A program made the translations under genes and the position numbers. The notes below the pieces were generated by a model, which worked only from the letters and a program-made list of their open reading frames with translations, was not told the origin of the DNA and made no database searches. Shown one piece after another: positions 22,487 to 29,955 of a stretch of 33,120 bases of DNA. The stretch comes from an uncultured Elusimicrobiales bacterium (lineage in GTDB: Bacteria; Elusimicrobiota; Elusimicrobia; Elusimicrobiales; Elusimicrobiaceae): contig CALVFE010000016.1 of NCBI GenBank assembly GCA_944326765.1, forward strand, positions 1 through 33,120, read 5' to 3'. The first letter of the stretch is position 1. Each line of letters begins with the position of its first letter.

Positions 22487-23551
22487 ATGGCCATTAAAAG
22501 TTTAGCTTCCCAGCGAATGGTTGATTTCCGCCGCGTGCTTAAAAAAGCGGGGTTGGACGGATATCTTACGGCTGCCCATTTGGAACAGCGTTATCTTTCC
22601 GGCATTGATTTGTATGATGGCGAAGCCGTTTTCTTGATTACGCCGCGCAAAGCCTATTGTATTACCAAACGACTGATTGCCAGTAAAATGACGCCGGCTG
22701 CTTCCTTTTTAAAAACTGAAATCGTACCGTATGGCGGCATGTTGGAAGGGACTCTTGAAAAAATAAAAAAAATGGGTCTTAAACGGGTGGCGTTCGATCC
22801 GGCTTTAATTGATTTGGAACGGGGGCAGAAGTTGCTTCAAGCCGGTCTTTGCAGAACTTCCAGTTTGATCGGTGAAATGCGTATGGCTAAATACGCCGAT
22901 GAAGCGGCCAAACTGCGCAAGGCTTGTCAAATTGCGTGGCATTCGTTTGAAGAAGTAAAACCGCAAATAAAAACCGGTATGACGGAAGAAGAGGTGCGTA
23001 TTTTAATGGCGCTGGCGATGCATAAACGCGGGGCGGATTCCATTCCGTTTAACATCGTTTGTTTTGGCGAAAACACCGCAGATGCTCATCATACGCCTTC
23101 CAAAACGCGCAAACTGAAACCGGAAGAGGCCGTACTGATGGATTTTGGCTGCTATTATGAAGGCTATACGTCCGATATGACGCGCAGCTGGTGGCACGGT
23201 AAAAAAGAGCCGGTGGGATATACCCAGATCTGGAACATTGTTGACCGTGCCCGTCAAGCGGGGATCAAAGCCCTGCGCGCGGGTGTAAGCGCGGGTGCGG
23301 TGGACGCGGCGGCACGCTCCGTCATTGAAGCGGCCGGTTACGGAAAAGAATTTTTCCACACCACCGGCCACGGCATCGGGCTGCAGGAGCACGACCGGCC
23401 TATTCTTCGGGCGGGTGCGCCGGATATATTGGAAGAAAATTATGTAGTTACCGTAGAACCCGGCATTTATTTTGACGGACGCTGGGGGATACGCTTGGAA
23501 GACAGTTTTTTAGTAACCAAGAACGGTTCCAAAAAATTGACGCAAAAATAA
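22487..23551 (+). CDS. M24 Xaa-Pro-type metallopeptidase, second copy
   Basis: The 354-residue protein is a clear paralogue of its neighbour, with ligands D219, D230, H295, E324 and E338, and shared strings such as TRSWWHGK and YTQIWNIVD. The N-terminal domain is far more diverged than the catalytic domain, suggesting different substrate specificity after duplication. Translation is probably coupled to the first copy. efp begins 31 bases after its stop. Confidence 0.92.
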   Translation: MAIKSLASQRMVDFRRVLKKAGLDGYLTAAHLEQRYLSGIDLYDGEAVFLITPRKAYCITKRLIASKMTPAASFLKTEIVPYGGMLEGTLEKIKKMGLKRVAFDPALIDLERGQKLLQAGLCRTSSLIGEMRMAKYADEAAKLRKACQIAWHSFEEVKPQIKTGMTEEEVRILMALAMHKRGADSIPFNIVCFGENTADAHHTPSKTRKLKPEEAVLMDFGCYYEGYTSDMTRSWWHGKKEPVGYTQIWNIVDRARQAGIKALRAGVSAGAVDAAARSVIEAAGYGKEFFHTTGHGIGLQEHDRPILRAGAPDILEENYVVTVEPGIYFDGRWGIRLEDSFLVTKNGSKKLTQK

Positions 23552-23582
23552 TTTCGGGCTTCTGCCCATAAAGAGGTATAAA

Positions 23583-24149
23583 ATGCTTAGTACAACAGAA
23601 TTTCGCGAAGGTCTTATTTTTGAAGACGAAAACGGCCAGTTGGTGGAAATTATTGAATTCCAACATCACCGCAAAAGTCAAGCCCGCGCCGTAGTGCGTG
23701 TGAAACTCCGCAATATCAATACGGGATCTGTGATTGAAACTTCTTACCGTCCGGAAGACAAATTTAAAGAAGTGGAAGTGGAAAAACGCCCGTTTCAATA
23801 TCTCTATACCAATGGCGATATGGCTACTTTCATGAACACGGAAACTTACGATCAAGTGGAAGTGGAAGTAAAAAAACTGGGCGATTTGGTCAAATACTTA
23901 AAAGATAATATGGACGCAATCGGTATCTACATCAATGACAAACTTTTCAACGTAGAATTGCCGATTAAAGTACCTTTGAAGGTTGCCTCCACCGTTCCCG
24001 GGGTAAAAGGCGATACCGTGGCCAACACTACCAAGGAAGCCACTTTGGAAACGGGCGCGGTTATCAAAGTGCCGCTTTTTATCAACGAAGGCGATACCGT
24101 GTTGGTGGATACCCGCACCGGCAGCTATGTGGAACGTGTGGCTGCATAA
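23583..24149 (+). CDS. efp: Elongation factor P with atypical domain I tip
   Basis: The 188-residue protein has the full EF-P form: a KOW-like domain I, an OB domain (RPFQYLYTNGDMATFMN) and the terminal OB domain (PGVKGDT and TGAVIKVPLF, ending VDTRTGSYVERV). EF-P enters the ribosomal E site and relieves stalling at polyproline. In common EF-Ps the domain I loop reads KPGKG with a modified lysine or arginine. Here the aligned stretch is RKSQARAVV, putting Q33 at the tip. AGAGG precedes the ATG. The stop overlaps the next gene (TAATG). Confidence 0.95.
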   Translation: MLSTTEFREGLIFEDENGQLVEIIEFQHHRKSQARAVVRVKLRNINTGSVIETSYRPEDKFKEVEVEKRPFQYLYTNGDMATFMNTETYDQVEVEVKKLGDLVKYLKDNMDAIGIYINDKLFNVELPIKVPLKVASTVPGVKGDTVANTTKEATLETGAVIKVPLFINEGDTVLVDTRTGSYVERVAA

Positions 24150-24634
24150 TGTTTTTGAGGCGCACAGTCTTAACGGTTTGTTTGATGGGAGTGGCGTGCG
24201 GACTGTGCGCTTTTGATTTGCAGTACGGTTCTTTTTTTAGAGTCAAAGATATCGTTTTGGAACAGGGCAGACCGGTGTTGCCGCTGACGCGTGGAAAGTA
24301 TGCCGATGTGCGCGTGTTAGACCGCGAAACTTTTGATCTTTTAAAAAATTGTTCCGTTCCCTGTCGGCAGGAAGCAGATTCGGCGGGCACTGAAATTTTT
24401 GACATACGCGCCGCTTTGACGCGCCCGGGAATGTGGATTGCCGAGGTTTCCTTTGGCGGTCAATGGCTGGTTACTTTTTTGATTTTTCAAAACAAAAGCG
24501 GATATGATATTAAAGAGCCGGAGAAATTTGTTTTTTTAGATCGTTTGCTTAAAAAGAAAGTGGAGAATATGCTTTCTTCGGCGGCAGCCCGTACCGGGCA
24601 GAAAGTTGTTGCCCCGGCGGAGGAAGATAAATGA
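24149..24634 (+). CDS. Secreted protein of unknown function
   Basis: I do not recognise this 161-residue protein. It has a signal peptide (RRTVLTVCLMGVACGLCAF), then a compact domain with beta character and one cysteine pair (NCSVPC), and a lysine- and alanine-rich tail. The ATG overlaps the efp stop and its own stop overlaps the next start, so it is translationally coupled on both sides. A periplasmic location is likely. Confidence 0.75.
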   Translation: MFLRRTVLTVCLMGVACGLCAFDLQYGSFFRVKDIVLEQGRPVLPLTRGKYADVRVLDRETFDLLKNCSVPCRQEADSAGTEIFDIRAALTRPGMWIAEVSFGGQWLVTFLIFQNKSGYDIKEPEKFVFLDRLLKKKVENMLSSAAARTGQKVVAPAEEDK

Positions 24635-24969
24635 AGTGTACGTTAAAACGCACCGGCGAGATATTGGCACAAGAAATAGAAATAGCCAATACTTATTTTA
24701 CCCGATTAAAAGGCTTGATGTTTCGCCGGGAATTGCCGAACGGAAGCGGGTTGTTGTTGGATCCTTGCCCGCAAATACACACCTGTTTTATGCGTTTTAA
24801 CATTGATGCCATATTTTTTGACAGAAACGGGTTAGTATTATATGTAGCCGAGCAGATGAGGCCGTGGCGGTTTGGAAAATTCGTGCGCGGATCGCGCTAC
24901 ACCTTGGAACTGCCGGGCGGTACATTAGCCGGGCGGGTACGAAAAGGAGATCAGGTGGTTTTGTCGTAA
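24631..24969 (+). CDS. DUF192 family protein
   Basis: The 112-residue protein carries the DUF192 core: RLKGLMFRREL, GLLLDPCPQIHTCFMRF and IDAIFFDRNG, ending in the usual LELPGGT turn. The biochemical role of DUF192 is unknown. Most members are exported, but this one has no signal peptide and follows a secreted protein gene with a four-base overlap (ATGA). Confidence 0.88.
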   Translation: MKCTLKRTGEILAQEIEIANTYFTRLKGLMFRRELPNGSGLLLDPCPQIHTCFMRFNIDAIFFDRNGLVLYVAEQMRPWRFGKFVRGSRYTLELPGGTLAGRVRKGDQVVLS

Positions 24970-25009
24970 ACCGGGAAAATCCGGCGATTATCCAATTTTG
25001 AGGTTTGTG

Positions 25010-25777
25010 ATGAATATAAGAAAAATACTATTTGCATTTACGGTCTTAGTGCTGTGCGTTTCGGGAGCGTCCGCCCGGAATATATGGGACGATTTCGGCG
25101 CCAATGTCACGCGGGATAATGTCCGTGCGTTTACGAAAGATTTAGGCGGCTTAATCGGATCCGGCACTTATACGACCGGCCGCGTATTGGGGTGGGGCGG
25201 TTTCCAGATTGGTCCTCGCGGCAGTATGGTTTTCCGAATGAGCCAAGGAAACGGCGAGGATTACGCCACCAAACAGCATACGGCTTTGGGCGACCGCGAT
25301 GAAGTGGGAGAGGTTTTTTATCCGTGGCTGCAGGCCGATATCGGAATGCCTTTCCGTATTGACGGGTTTATCCGTGCGAGCAGTTATCAAGGCTTAACGA
25401 TTGCCGGCGGCGGTCTGCGCTGGGGGATCACGCGTCCCAATGAAATGCTGGGCTCTTTTCAGCCGATGCTGGTGGTTGCCGCTCATAGCGCGAGCGCGCG
25501 GGACTTTTCCGCTACGCACTATAATGCCAGCTTGGTGTTGTCTATGAAATTTAAGTATTTTGTGCCGTATATCGGCGGCGGGGTGGATTATACGACGCTG
25601 AATATCAATCAAGCCCAGTCCGATCCGTCTATGGAGGGAGAGAGCGAACATACCGCTACCGCACGCGCTACGGCGGGGTTTAACTTTAAACTGCCTTCCT
25701 ATATGGACTTGAGTTTGGCCGCCAACTATGCCTATTATGGCTTGGGAGCGGAAGCTTCGCTGACGCTGCGGTTTTAA
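25010..25777 (+). CDS. Outer-membrane beta-barrel protein
   Basis: The 255-residue protein has a signal peptide (KILFAFTVLVLCVSGASA) and a body of alternating beta strands with Gly and aromatic residues. It ends in SLTLRF, whose terminal phenylalanine is the barrel-assembly signal. It should sit in the outer membrane, but the substrate or function is unknown. The ATG at 25010 is preceded by GAGG with 6-base spacing, which decides against a TTG at 24998. It is probably the last gene of the peptidase-efp run, and a terminator follows. Confidence 0.8.
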   Translation: MNIRKILFAFTVLVLCVSGASARNIWDDFGANVTRDNVRAFTKDLGGLIGSGTYTTGRVLGWGGFQIGPRGSMVFRMSQGNGEDYATKQHTALGDRDEVGEVFYPWLQADIGMPFRIDGFIRASSYQGLTIAGGGLRWGITRPNEMLGSFQPMLVVAAHSASARDFSATHYNASLVLSMKFKYFVPYIGGGVDYTTLNINQAQSDPSMEGESEHTATARATAGFNFKLPSYMDLSLAANYAYYGLGAEASLTLRF

Positions 25778-25797
25778 GAAACACTGCTTTTATAATA

Positions 25798-25828
25798 AAA
25801 AGGCCGGGAAATTATTCCCGGCCTTTTT
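25798..25828 (+). terminator. Intrinsic terminator after the barrel gene
   Basis: The stem AAGGCCGGGAA/TTCCCGGCCTT has a short loop and is followed by six T. Confidence 0.92.
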
Positions 25829-25874
25829 TGTTGGAAAAATTTGTTGTTTTTATTCCGGCGGAGAACTAACTATC

Positions 25875-25949
25875 CAAAAATAGTGTGATTTAAATTAGTC
25901 CGATAAGTGGGCAAAGAGTCGGGAGGCCAGCCTCTGGCTTGTTTTTTTA
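25875..25949 (+). repeat. Folded tandem element, copy A
   Basis: A 52-base core (25875-25926) ends in GGGCAAAGAGTCGGGAGG and runs into a seven-pair hairpin AGGCCAG/CTGGCTT with loop CCT, then a T-rich tail. Copy B begins 91 bases later. The core aligns without gaps, with about 37 of 52 bases identical. The form is that of a small regulatory RNA or attenuator ending in a terminator. Confidence 0.65.
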
Positions 25950-25965
25950 TTAGGGTGCAACAATG

Positions 25966-26047
25966 CAAAAGCAGTGTGGCCTAAACCAGTCGTGTTAACG
26001 GGCAAAGAGTGGGGAGGGGCGGCTCGCCCCTTGACTTTTTTTTTTTT
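25966..26047 (+). repeat. Folded tandem element, copy B
   Basis: The core at 25966-26017 keeps AGTGTG, TAAA, AGTC and GGGCAAAGAGT in register with copy A. The following hairpin AGGGGCG/CGCCCCT with loop GCT has the same length and place but different paired bases. Another stem changes from GA/TT to GG/CC. Such paired changes support a conserved RNA fold. The tail merges with the TTGACT and T11 sequence before the pilin gene. Confidence 0.65.
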
Positions 26048-26055
26048 GATACACT
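26031..26055 (+). promoter_or_regulatory. T-tract promoter-like sequence before the first pilin
   Basis: TTGACT, eleven T, GA, TACACT. The spacer is only 13 bases, short for sigma-70, but the string matches the one before the second pilin, where the spacer is 16. It overlaps the tail of the copy B hairpin, so a terminator U-tract is the alternative reading. Confidence 0.4.
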
Positions 26056-26133
26056 GCCTCTAGCGTTGATTTGTTGGCAGTAAATTATTAAACTGTAAAT
26101 AAGCCTTTAAATCATCGCCCTGAGGAGTTTTCT

Positions 26134-26628
26134 ATGAAAAAGGGTTTTACGTTAATAGAGTTGTTGGTCGTGGTTTTGATTATTGGGATATTGGCGGCAA
26201 TAGCGTTGCCGAAATATGAAGCCGCTGTGATGCGTTCCCGTTTCCAGAAATTGGTAATAATGGCGGATAGTATTGCAACGGCAGAACAAATTTATTATAT
26301 GGCAAATGGAATTTACACTACTGATGTCAGCCAGCTGGATTTAGATTTTGGGGAAGGCTCCCGATCTGAGGAAAACGCAGGAGAATTAACAACAGTTTAT
26401 TTTGGTGATTTTTATTGTAGATTACGGGATTATCAGATGGGTACGGTGCAATGTTCTTGTGGGAGTAAAGGGTGTCCAGTCCTAGAAATGAAGTTTGATC
26501 GGTCTAGAAAAGTATGTCACGCGTATTTCAATAGAAATCCATTATATTCCAAGATTTGCCAGCTGGAGACCGGGAAGAAAACGCCCTATTCCAAAAATAG
26601 TGAATATGAAACCTATGATTATTTATGA
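26134..26628 (+). CDS. Type IV pilin-like protein
   Basis: The 164-residue protein begins MKKG then FTLIELLVVVLIIGILAAIA: a short basic leader, a prepilin peptidase site after G4, and the conserved E5 of the mature hydrophobic helix. The C-terminal domain has several cysteines (FYCRLRDY, QCSCGSKGC), suggesting disulfides, and differs entirely from the second pilin. It could be a minor pilin or pseudopilin. GAGGAG precedes the ATG and a terminator follows, so it is monocistronic. PilT-type ATPase is encoded at 7008. Base composition is lower in GC than the major pilin candidate. Confidence 0.92.
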   Translation: MKKGFTLIELLVVVLIIGILAAIALPKYEAAVMRSRFQKLVIMADSIATAEQIYYMANGIYTTDVSQLDLDFGEGSRSEENAGELTTVYFGDFYCRLRDYQMGTVQCSCGSKGCPVLEMKFDRSRKVCHAYFNRNPLYSKICQLETGKKTPYSKNSEYETYDYL

Positions 26629-26630
26629 TT

Positions 26631-26663
26631 CAAAAGCCCCGCTTTAACGAGCGGGGCTTTTTT
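26631..26663 (+). terminator. Intrinsic terminator after the first pilin
   Basis: The twelve-pair stem AAAAGCCCCGCT/AGCGGGGCTTTT is flanked by A and T runs, so it may also end the convergent DJ-1-like gene. Confidence 0.92.
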
Positions 26664-26674
26664 GCGTAGAGTAA

Positions 26675-27220
26675 TTAATTCCCTTTATAATAGATTGCTT
26701 TTTTGGTTTGGTCGGCTGCTTCTTTGCCGGCGGCGTCTTCCAAGACGAGGAAGGCAAAATCAATCGTGGCGGCGGCGGATTTGCCGCTGATAATGTTGCC
26801 GTCTTTCACGGCGTAATCTTCCTGATAGTGACCGCCAAAGTCTTCGTTCATGGCGGTAAAGCAAGTGTAGTTGCGGCCTTTTAAATAGCCGTCGTGTCCT
26901 AAAATCGTCGGCCCGGCGCAGATGGCGGCTATGGTTTTGCCGGCGTCCATAAACTGCTTAATCAGCGCGTGTACTTTTGCACTGGCTTCCAGCGCTTTAT
27001 ATTGTGCTCCGCCGGGAATGACCAGCAGCTCATATTGGGAAGCGTCCAGCTTGGAAAACGGCAGCAGTTGGGTACAGGTTAAACCAAAGCGGCCGGTGGC
27101 GTCTTTGTCCAACAGCGAATAGATATCTACCGTTACGCCGCCGCGGCGCAAAATAGCGAAAGTGCCGATCGCTTCAATTTCTTCAAAACCGTCTGTAACA
27201 AGCATACATACTTTTTTCAT
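26675..27220 (-). CDS. DJ-1/PfpI family protein
   Basis: The 181-residue protein has the family glutamate in GFEEIEA (residues 11-17), the nucleophile elbow AAICAGPTIL with C101, and the typical IPGG turn. DJ-1-type proteins act in deglycation, chaperoning or oxidative stress. The exact activity is not settled from sequence. It ends a minus-strand pair with the cysteine-rich redox protein, overlapping it by one base. Confidence 0.92.
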   Translation of the reverse strand: MKKVCMLVTDGFEEIEAIGTFAILRRGGVTVDIYSLLDKDATGRFGLTCTQLLPFSKLDASQYELLVIPGGAQYKALEASAKVHALIKQFMDAGKTIAAICAGPTILGHDGYLKGRNYTCFTAMNEDFGGHYQEDYAVKDGNIISGKSAAATIDFAFLVLEDAAGKEAADQTKKAIYYKGN

Positions 27221-27675
27221 TATTCTTCCTCCGGATGTCTTTCTTCATAGGATTCAAATTGCCCCGGGAACAGAAAGTCCTCTACGATGCGTGCGCAGTC
27301 CGCCACGCAGCCGCGGCAGGAGCGGATGCGGTCGGTTTTGCCGTCTGTTCCGCGCAGAAGCGCACAGCAGGAAGTTTTATTCCAGTCTTCAAATTTTTCA
27401 GTCATCTTATGTCCAAGTTCAAACGTGGCAAACTTGGAGCCTGGCGCTTGCAAATTGCCGTCGCTGTTTTTAAGGCCGGCCAACATCATCATCGCGCAGA
27501 TAGATCCGCACGTTTCGTAGCGTTTGGCAATGCCCAGGCCGTATGCTTCCACGGCGCGGAAGGCTGTTTTTTCGTCCATACCCAGTAAGTCGCAATAGGT
27601 GCAGGCGACGGCTTGGGCGCAATTGTAACCCTGTTTATGTTTATTTTTGGCTTCTTGTACGCGTGATTTCATCAT
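27220..27675 (-). CDS. C_GCAxxG_C_C family putative redox protein
   Basis: The 151-residue protein carries the cysteine pattern that names the family: YNCAQAV near residue 17, ETCGSICAMMMLAG, a CC pair, and CRGCVADC near the end. The family is thought to bind metal or act in redox reactions, often in anaerobes. No enzyme activity is established. It is translationally coupled to the DJ-1-like gene downstream. The first codon could be either of two adjacent ATGs. It starts shortly after the metK terminator. Confidence 0.85.
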   Translation of the reverse strand: MMKSRVQEAKNKHKQGYNCAQAVACTYCDLLGMDEKTAFRAVEAYGLGIAKRYETCGSICAMMMLAGLKNSDGNLQAPGSKFATFELGHKMTEKFEDWNKTSCCALLRGTDGKTDRIRSCRGCVADCARIVEDFLFPGQFESYEERHPEEE

Positions 27676-27680
27676 AGTTA

Positions 27681-27709
27681 TAAAAAACTCCGCGCGAAAG
27701 GGCGGAGTT
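27681..27709 (-). terminator. Intrinsic terminator of metK
   Basis: On the minus strand AACTCCGC pairs with GCGGAGTT, followed by TTTT. It separates metK from the redox protein gene, which starts only about 6 bases later. Confidence 0.85.
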
Positions 27710-27715
27710 CCTAAA

Positions 27716-28876
27716 TTATTTGGCGGCTTTTTGGAGCGCGCTTACCTTGTCGGTCGCTTCCCAAGGGAATTCCTTGCGGCCAAAATGCCCAAACGAAGCG
27801 GTGGCAAGATAAATGGGATTTCTGAGTTTAAAGTACTCAATAATTCCCCGCGGCGTAAGCGGGAAAATCTTTTGCGCAATTTGTGCCAGTTTTTCGTCTG
27901 GCAACGCACCTGTTCCGTCGGTATCTACATAGAAACCGACCGGTTCTTCGCGCCCGATGGCGTAGGCGATTTGTACGGTGCATTCTTTGGCCAGTTTGGC
28001 GGCTACGATGTTTTTGGCGATATAGCGCGCCATATAGGCGGCGGAACGATCCACTTTGGTGGGGTCTTTGCCGGAGAAAGCGCCCCCGCCGTGCGGGCAG
28101 CGCCCGCCGTAGGTGTCCACGATGATTTTGCGGCCGGTAAGTCCGGTGTCGGACTGCGGGCCGCCAATCACGAATTTTCCCGTTGGGTTGATGTAGATTT
28201 TGGTGTCTTTGTCAATCCATTTTTTAACGGCGGGAATAATGGCCGCGGCTTCAATTTCTTTTTTGGATTTTTCGGTAATTTTGCTGCCGGTGCGGTCTAA
28301 AATTTCTTCGGTGTGCTGGGTGGAAACCACAATCGTGTCCACGCGCACGGGTTTACCGTCTTGATATTCCACGGTAACTTGGCTCTTGGCGTCCGGCCCT
28401 AAATAAGGCAGTATTTTGGTGCGGCGCGCTTTTTCCAGATTTTTCAGAATTTCGTGGGAAAGCACCAGCGACAGCGGCATATATTCCAGCGTTTCATCTA
28501 CGGCATATCCCACCATCAGCCCTTGGTCTCCTGCGCCGCCGACGTCCACCCCTTGGCTGATGTCGGGCGATTGTTTGCCGATCACGTTGATTACCGCGCA
28601 GGTTTTATAGTTAAAACCGTATTGGGCATCGTCGTAACCGATGTTTTTAATCACGTCGCGCGCGATTTGCTCCACATCTACCCAAGTGCGCGTTGTGATT
28701 TCTCCGCCGACGACGACGAGCCCCCTCGTAATATAGGTTTCGCAGGCTACGCGGGCGGTTTTGTCCTTCTTTAAAATTTCGTCCAAAATAGCGTCGGAAA
28801 TTTGGTCGCAGACTTTATCCGGATGTCCTTTGGAGACGGATTCGGAGGTAAAAAAGCATTTTCCTTGTTTAATCAT
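27716..28876 (-). CDS. metK: S-adenosylmethionine synthetase
   Basis: The 386-residue protein has both family signatures, GAGDQG and [12 protein letters not shown], and the N-terminal [19 protein letters not shown]. It makes S-adenosylmethionine from methionine and ATP in the cytoplasm. AGGAG lies 9 bases before the ATG. The leader is about 50 bases and holds no recognisable SAM riboswitch. It is divergent from the exonuclease III gene, with facing -10 elements. Confidence 0.98.
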   Translation of the reverse strand: MIKQGKCFFTSESVSKGHPDKVCDQISDAILDEILKKDKTARVACETYITRGLVVVGGEITTRTWVDVEQIARDVIKNIGYDDAQYGFNYKTCAVINVIGKQSPDISQGVDVGGAGDQGLMVGYAVDETLEYMPLSLVLSHEILKNLEKARRTKILPYLGPDAKSQVTVEYQDGKPVRVDTIVVSTQHTEEILDRTGSKITEKSKKEIEAAAIIPAVKKWIDKDTKIYINPTGKFVIGGPQSDTGLTGRKIIVDTYGGRCPHGGGAFSGKDPTKVDRSAAYMARYIAKNIVAAKLAKECTVQIAYAIGREEPVGFYVDTDGTGALPDEKLAQIAQKIFPLTPRGIIEYFKLRNPIYLATASFGHFGRKEFPWEATDKVSALQKAAK

Positions 28877-28923
28877 AAGTACGGACTCCTGACGCCGTTT
28901 TGAGGGGAAGCGGCAGTTTAATT

Positions 28924-28940
28924 TATAATATATTATACCA
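28924..28940. promoter_or_regulatory. Facing -10 elements between metK and the exonuclease gene
   Basis: TATAAT at 28924-28929 reads rightward and TGGTATAAT, an extended -10, reads leftward from 28932-28940. Only two bases separate the hexamers, so the two promoters probably compete for polymerase. Confidence 0.6.
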
Positions 28941-28959
28941 TTTCAATAAGAGGCCAAAA

Positions 28960-29730
28960 ATGACTAAAAAATTTATATCGTGGAACGTGAACGGCATCCG
29001 CGCGGCGGAGAAGAAAGGGTTTTTGGATTTTCTGTCTTCCTGCGGAGCGGATATTCTGGCCGTACAGGAAACCAAAGCCTGCCCCGAACAGCTTTCCGCC
29101 GCTTTGCAAAATCCGCCCGGCTACTTTGCTTATTACTGCTGCGCCGAACGGAAGGGATACAGCGGCGTGGCGTGTTTTTGTAAAGAGAAACCGCTGGCGG
29201 TTTCCTACGGACTGGGCGTGGAAGAATTTGACCAAGAAGGCCGCACGCTTATTTTGGAATATCCCGATTTTTATTTTTTAAACATTTATTTTCCCAACGG
29301 TGGGCAGGGGGAAGAACGAATCGCTTTTAAACTGCGTTTTTACGAGCGGTTTTTGGAAAAGAGCCAAGAACTTTTTAAGACGGGTAAAACCGTGATTGCC
29401 TGTGGGGACGTGAACACCGCCCACCGGGAAATAGATCTGGCGCGTCCGAAAGAAAATTCGGATGTAACGGGATTCCTGCCAGAAGAACGCGCGTGGTTAG
29501 ACCGCTTTTTTACGGAAGGCTATACAGACGCGTACCGCGCGTTTGAAACCTCCGGCGGGCATTACACCTGGTGGGATTACAAAACCCGTGCGCGCGATCG
29601 CAACGTGGGCTGGCGGATTGATTATTTTATGGTGGACGCAAAATCGCTGCCGAACGTAACGGGTGCGGCTATTTTAACGGAAGTAATGGGTTCAGACCAT
29701 TGCCCCATCCAGCTGGAGATGAAATTGTAA
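28960..29730 (+). CDS. xth: Exodeoxyribonuclease III-type AP endonuclease
   Basis: The 256-residue protein belongs to the ExoIII/APE1 group, with ISWNVNGIRA, the metal glutamate in LAVQETKA (E37), GDVNTAHREIDLA, WRIDYFMV and the terminal SDHCPI. It cuts DNA at abasic sites in base excision repair. AAGAGG precedes the ATG at 28960; the frame is open upstream, but that region contains the promoter. It is followed by a strong terminator. Confidence 0.95.
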   Translation: MTKKFISWNVNGIRAAEKKGFLDFLSSCGADILAVQETKACPEQLSAALQNPPGYFAYYCCAERKGYSGVACFCKEKPLAVSYGLGVEEFDQEGRTLILEYPDFYFLNIYFPNGGQGEERIAFKLRFYERFLEKSQELFKTGKTVIACGDVNTAHREIDLARPKENSDVTGFLPEERAWLDRFFTEGYTDAYRAFETSGGHYTWWDYKTRARDRNVGWRIDYFMVDAKSLPNVTGAAILTEVMGSDHCPIQLEMKL

Positions 29731-29757
29731 AACGTATTTGAAAGTTCGTCGCAAAGA

Positions 29758-29791
29758 AAGCCGCTTGGGAGAAAATCCCAAGCGGCTTTTA
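29758..29791 (+). terminator. Intrinsic terminator after the exonuclease gene
   Basis: The stem AAGCCGCTTGGGA/TCCCAAGCGGCTT (13 pairs) has the loop GAAAA and is followed by TTATT. Confidence 0.92.
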
Positions 29792-29845
29792 TTAGGTCTA
29801 ACGGCTTACTGTTGAAGCTTTTGCTCGTTGGAATCTTAAAAGGGC

Positions 29846-29873
29846 TTGACTCGTTTTTTTTTTTTGATACAGT
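29846..29873 (+). promoter_or_regulatory. T-tract promoter of the second pilin
   Basis: TTGACT, a 16-base spacer made of CG, twelve T and GA, then TACAGT. The predicted start is about 29880, directly at the base of a 5' hairpin. Confidence 0.65.
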
Positions 29874-29880
29874 GGGGTAA

Positions 29881-29931
29881 CGGCCCGGGAAAGGTTATAT
29901 AAAAACTCCTACAGTACCCTTTGCCGGGCCG
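29881..29931 (+). promoter_or_regulatory. 5' stem-loop of the second pilin mRNA
   Basis: CGGCCCGG pairs with CCGGGCCG and AAAGG with CCTTT, giving 13 pairs with one mismatch around an open loop. It begins where transcription is expected to start, the position of known mRNA-stabilising hairpins such as that of ompA. The ribosome binding site AAGGAG is outside it. Confidence 0.65.
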
Positions 29932-29955
29932 CCAACAAAAAAGGAGATAAAGCTT

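Noticed and set aside
25875-26017. CRISPR-like repeat
   Set aside because: There are only two diverged copies with no uniform spacer and no cas genes; the changes are compensatory, as in RNA.
25875-26020. Cyclic di-GMP (GEMM) riboswitch before the pilin
   Set aside because: GGGCAAA is shared, but the rest of the GEMM core, including its tetraloop and receptor strings, is not visible.
27647-28300. 217-codon + strand ORF
   Set aside because: It is antisense to metK, with the glycine/phenylalanine-rich look of a shadow frame.
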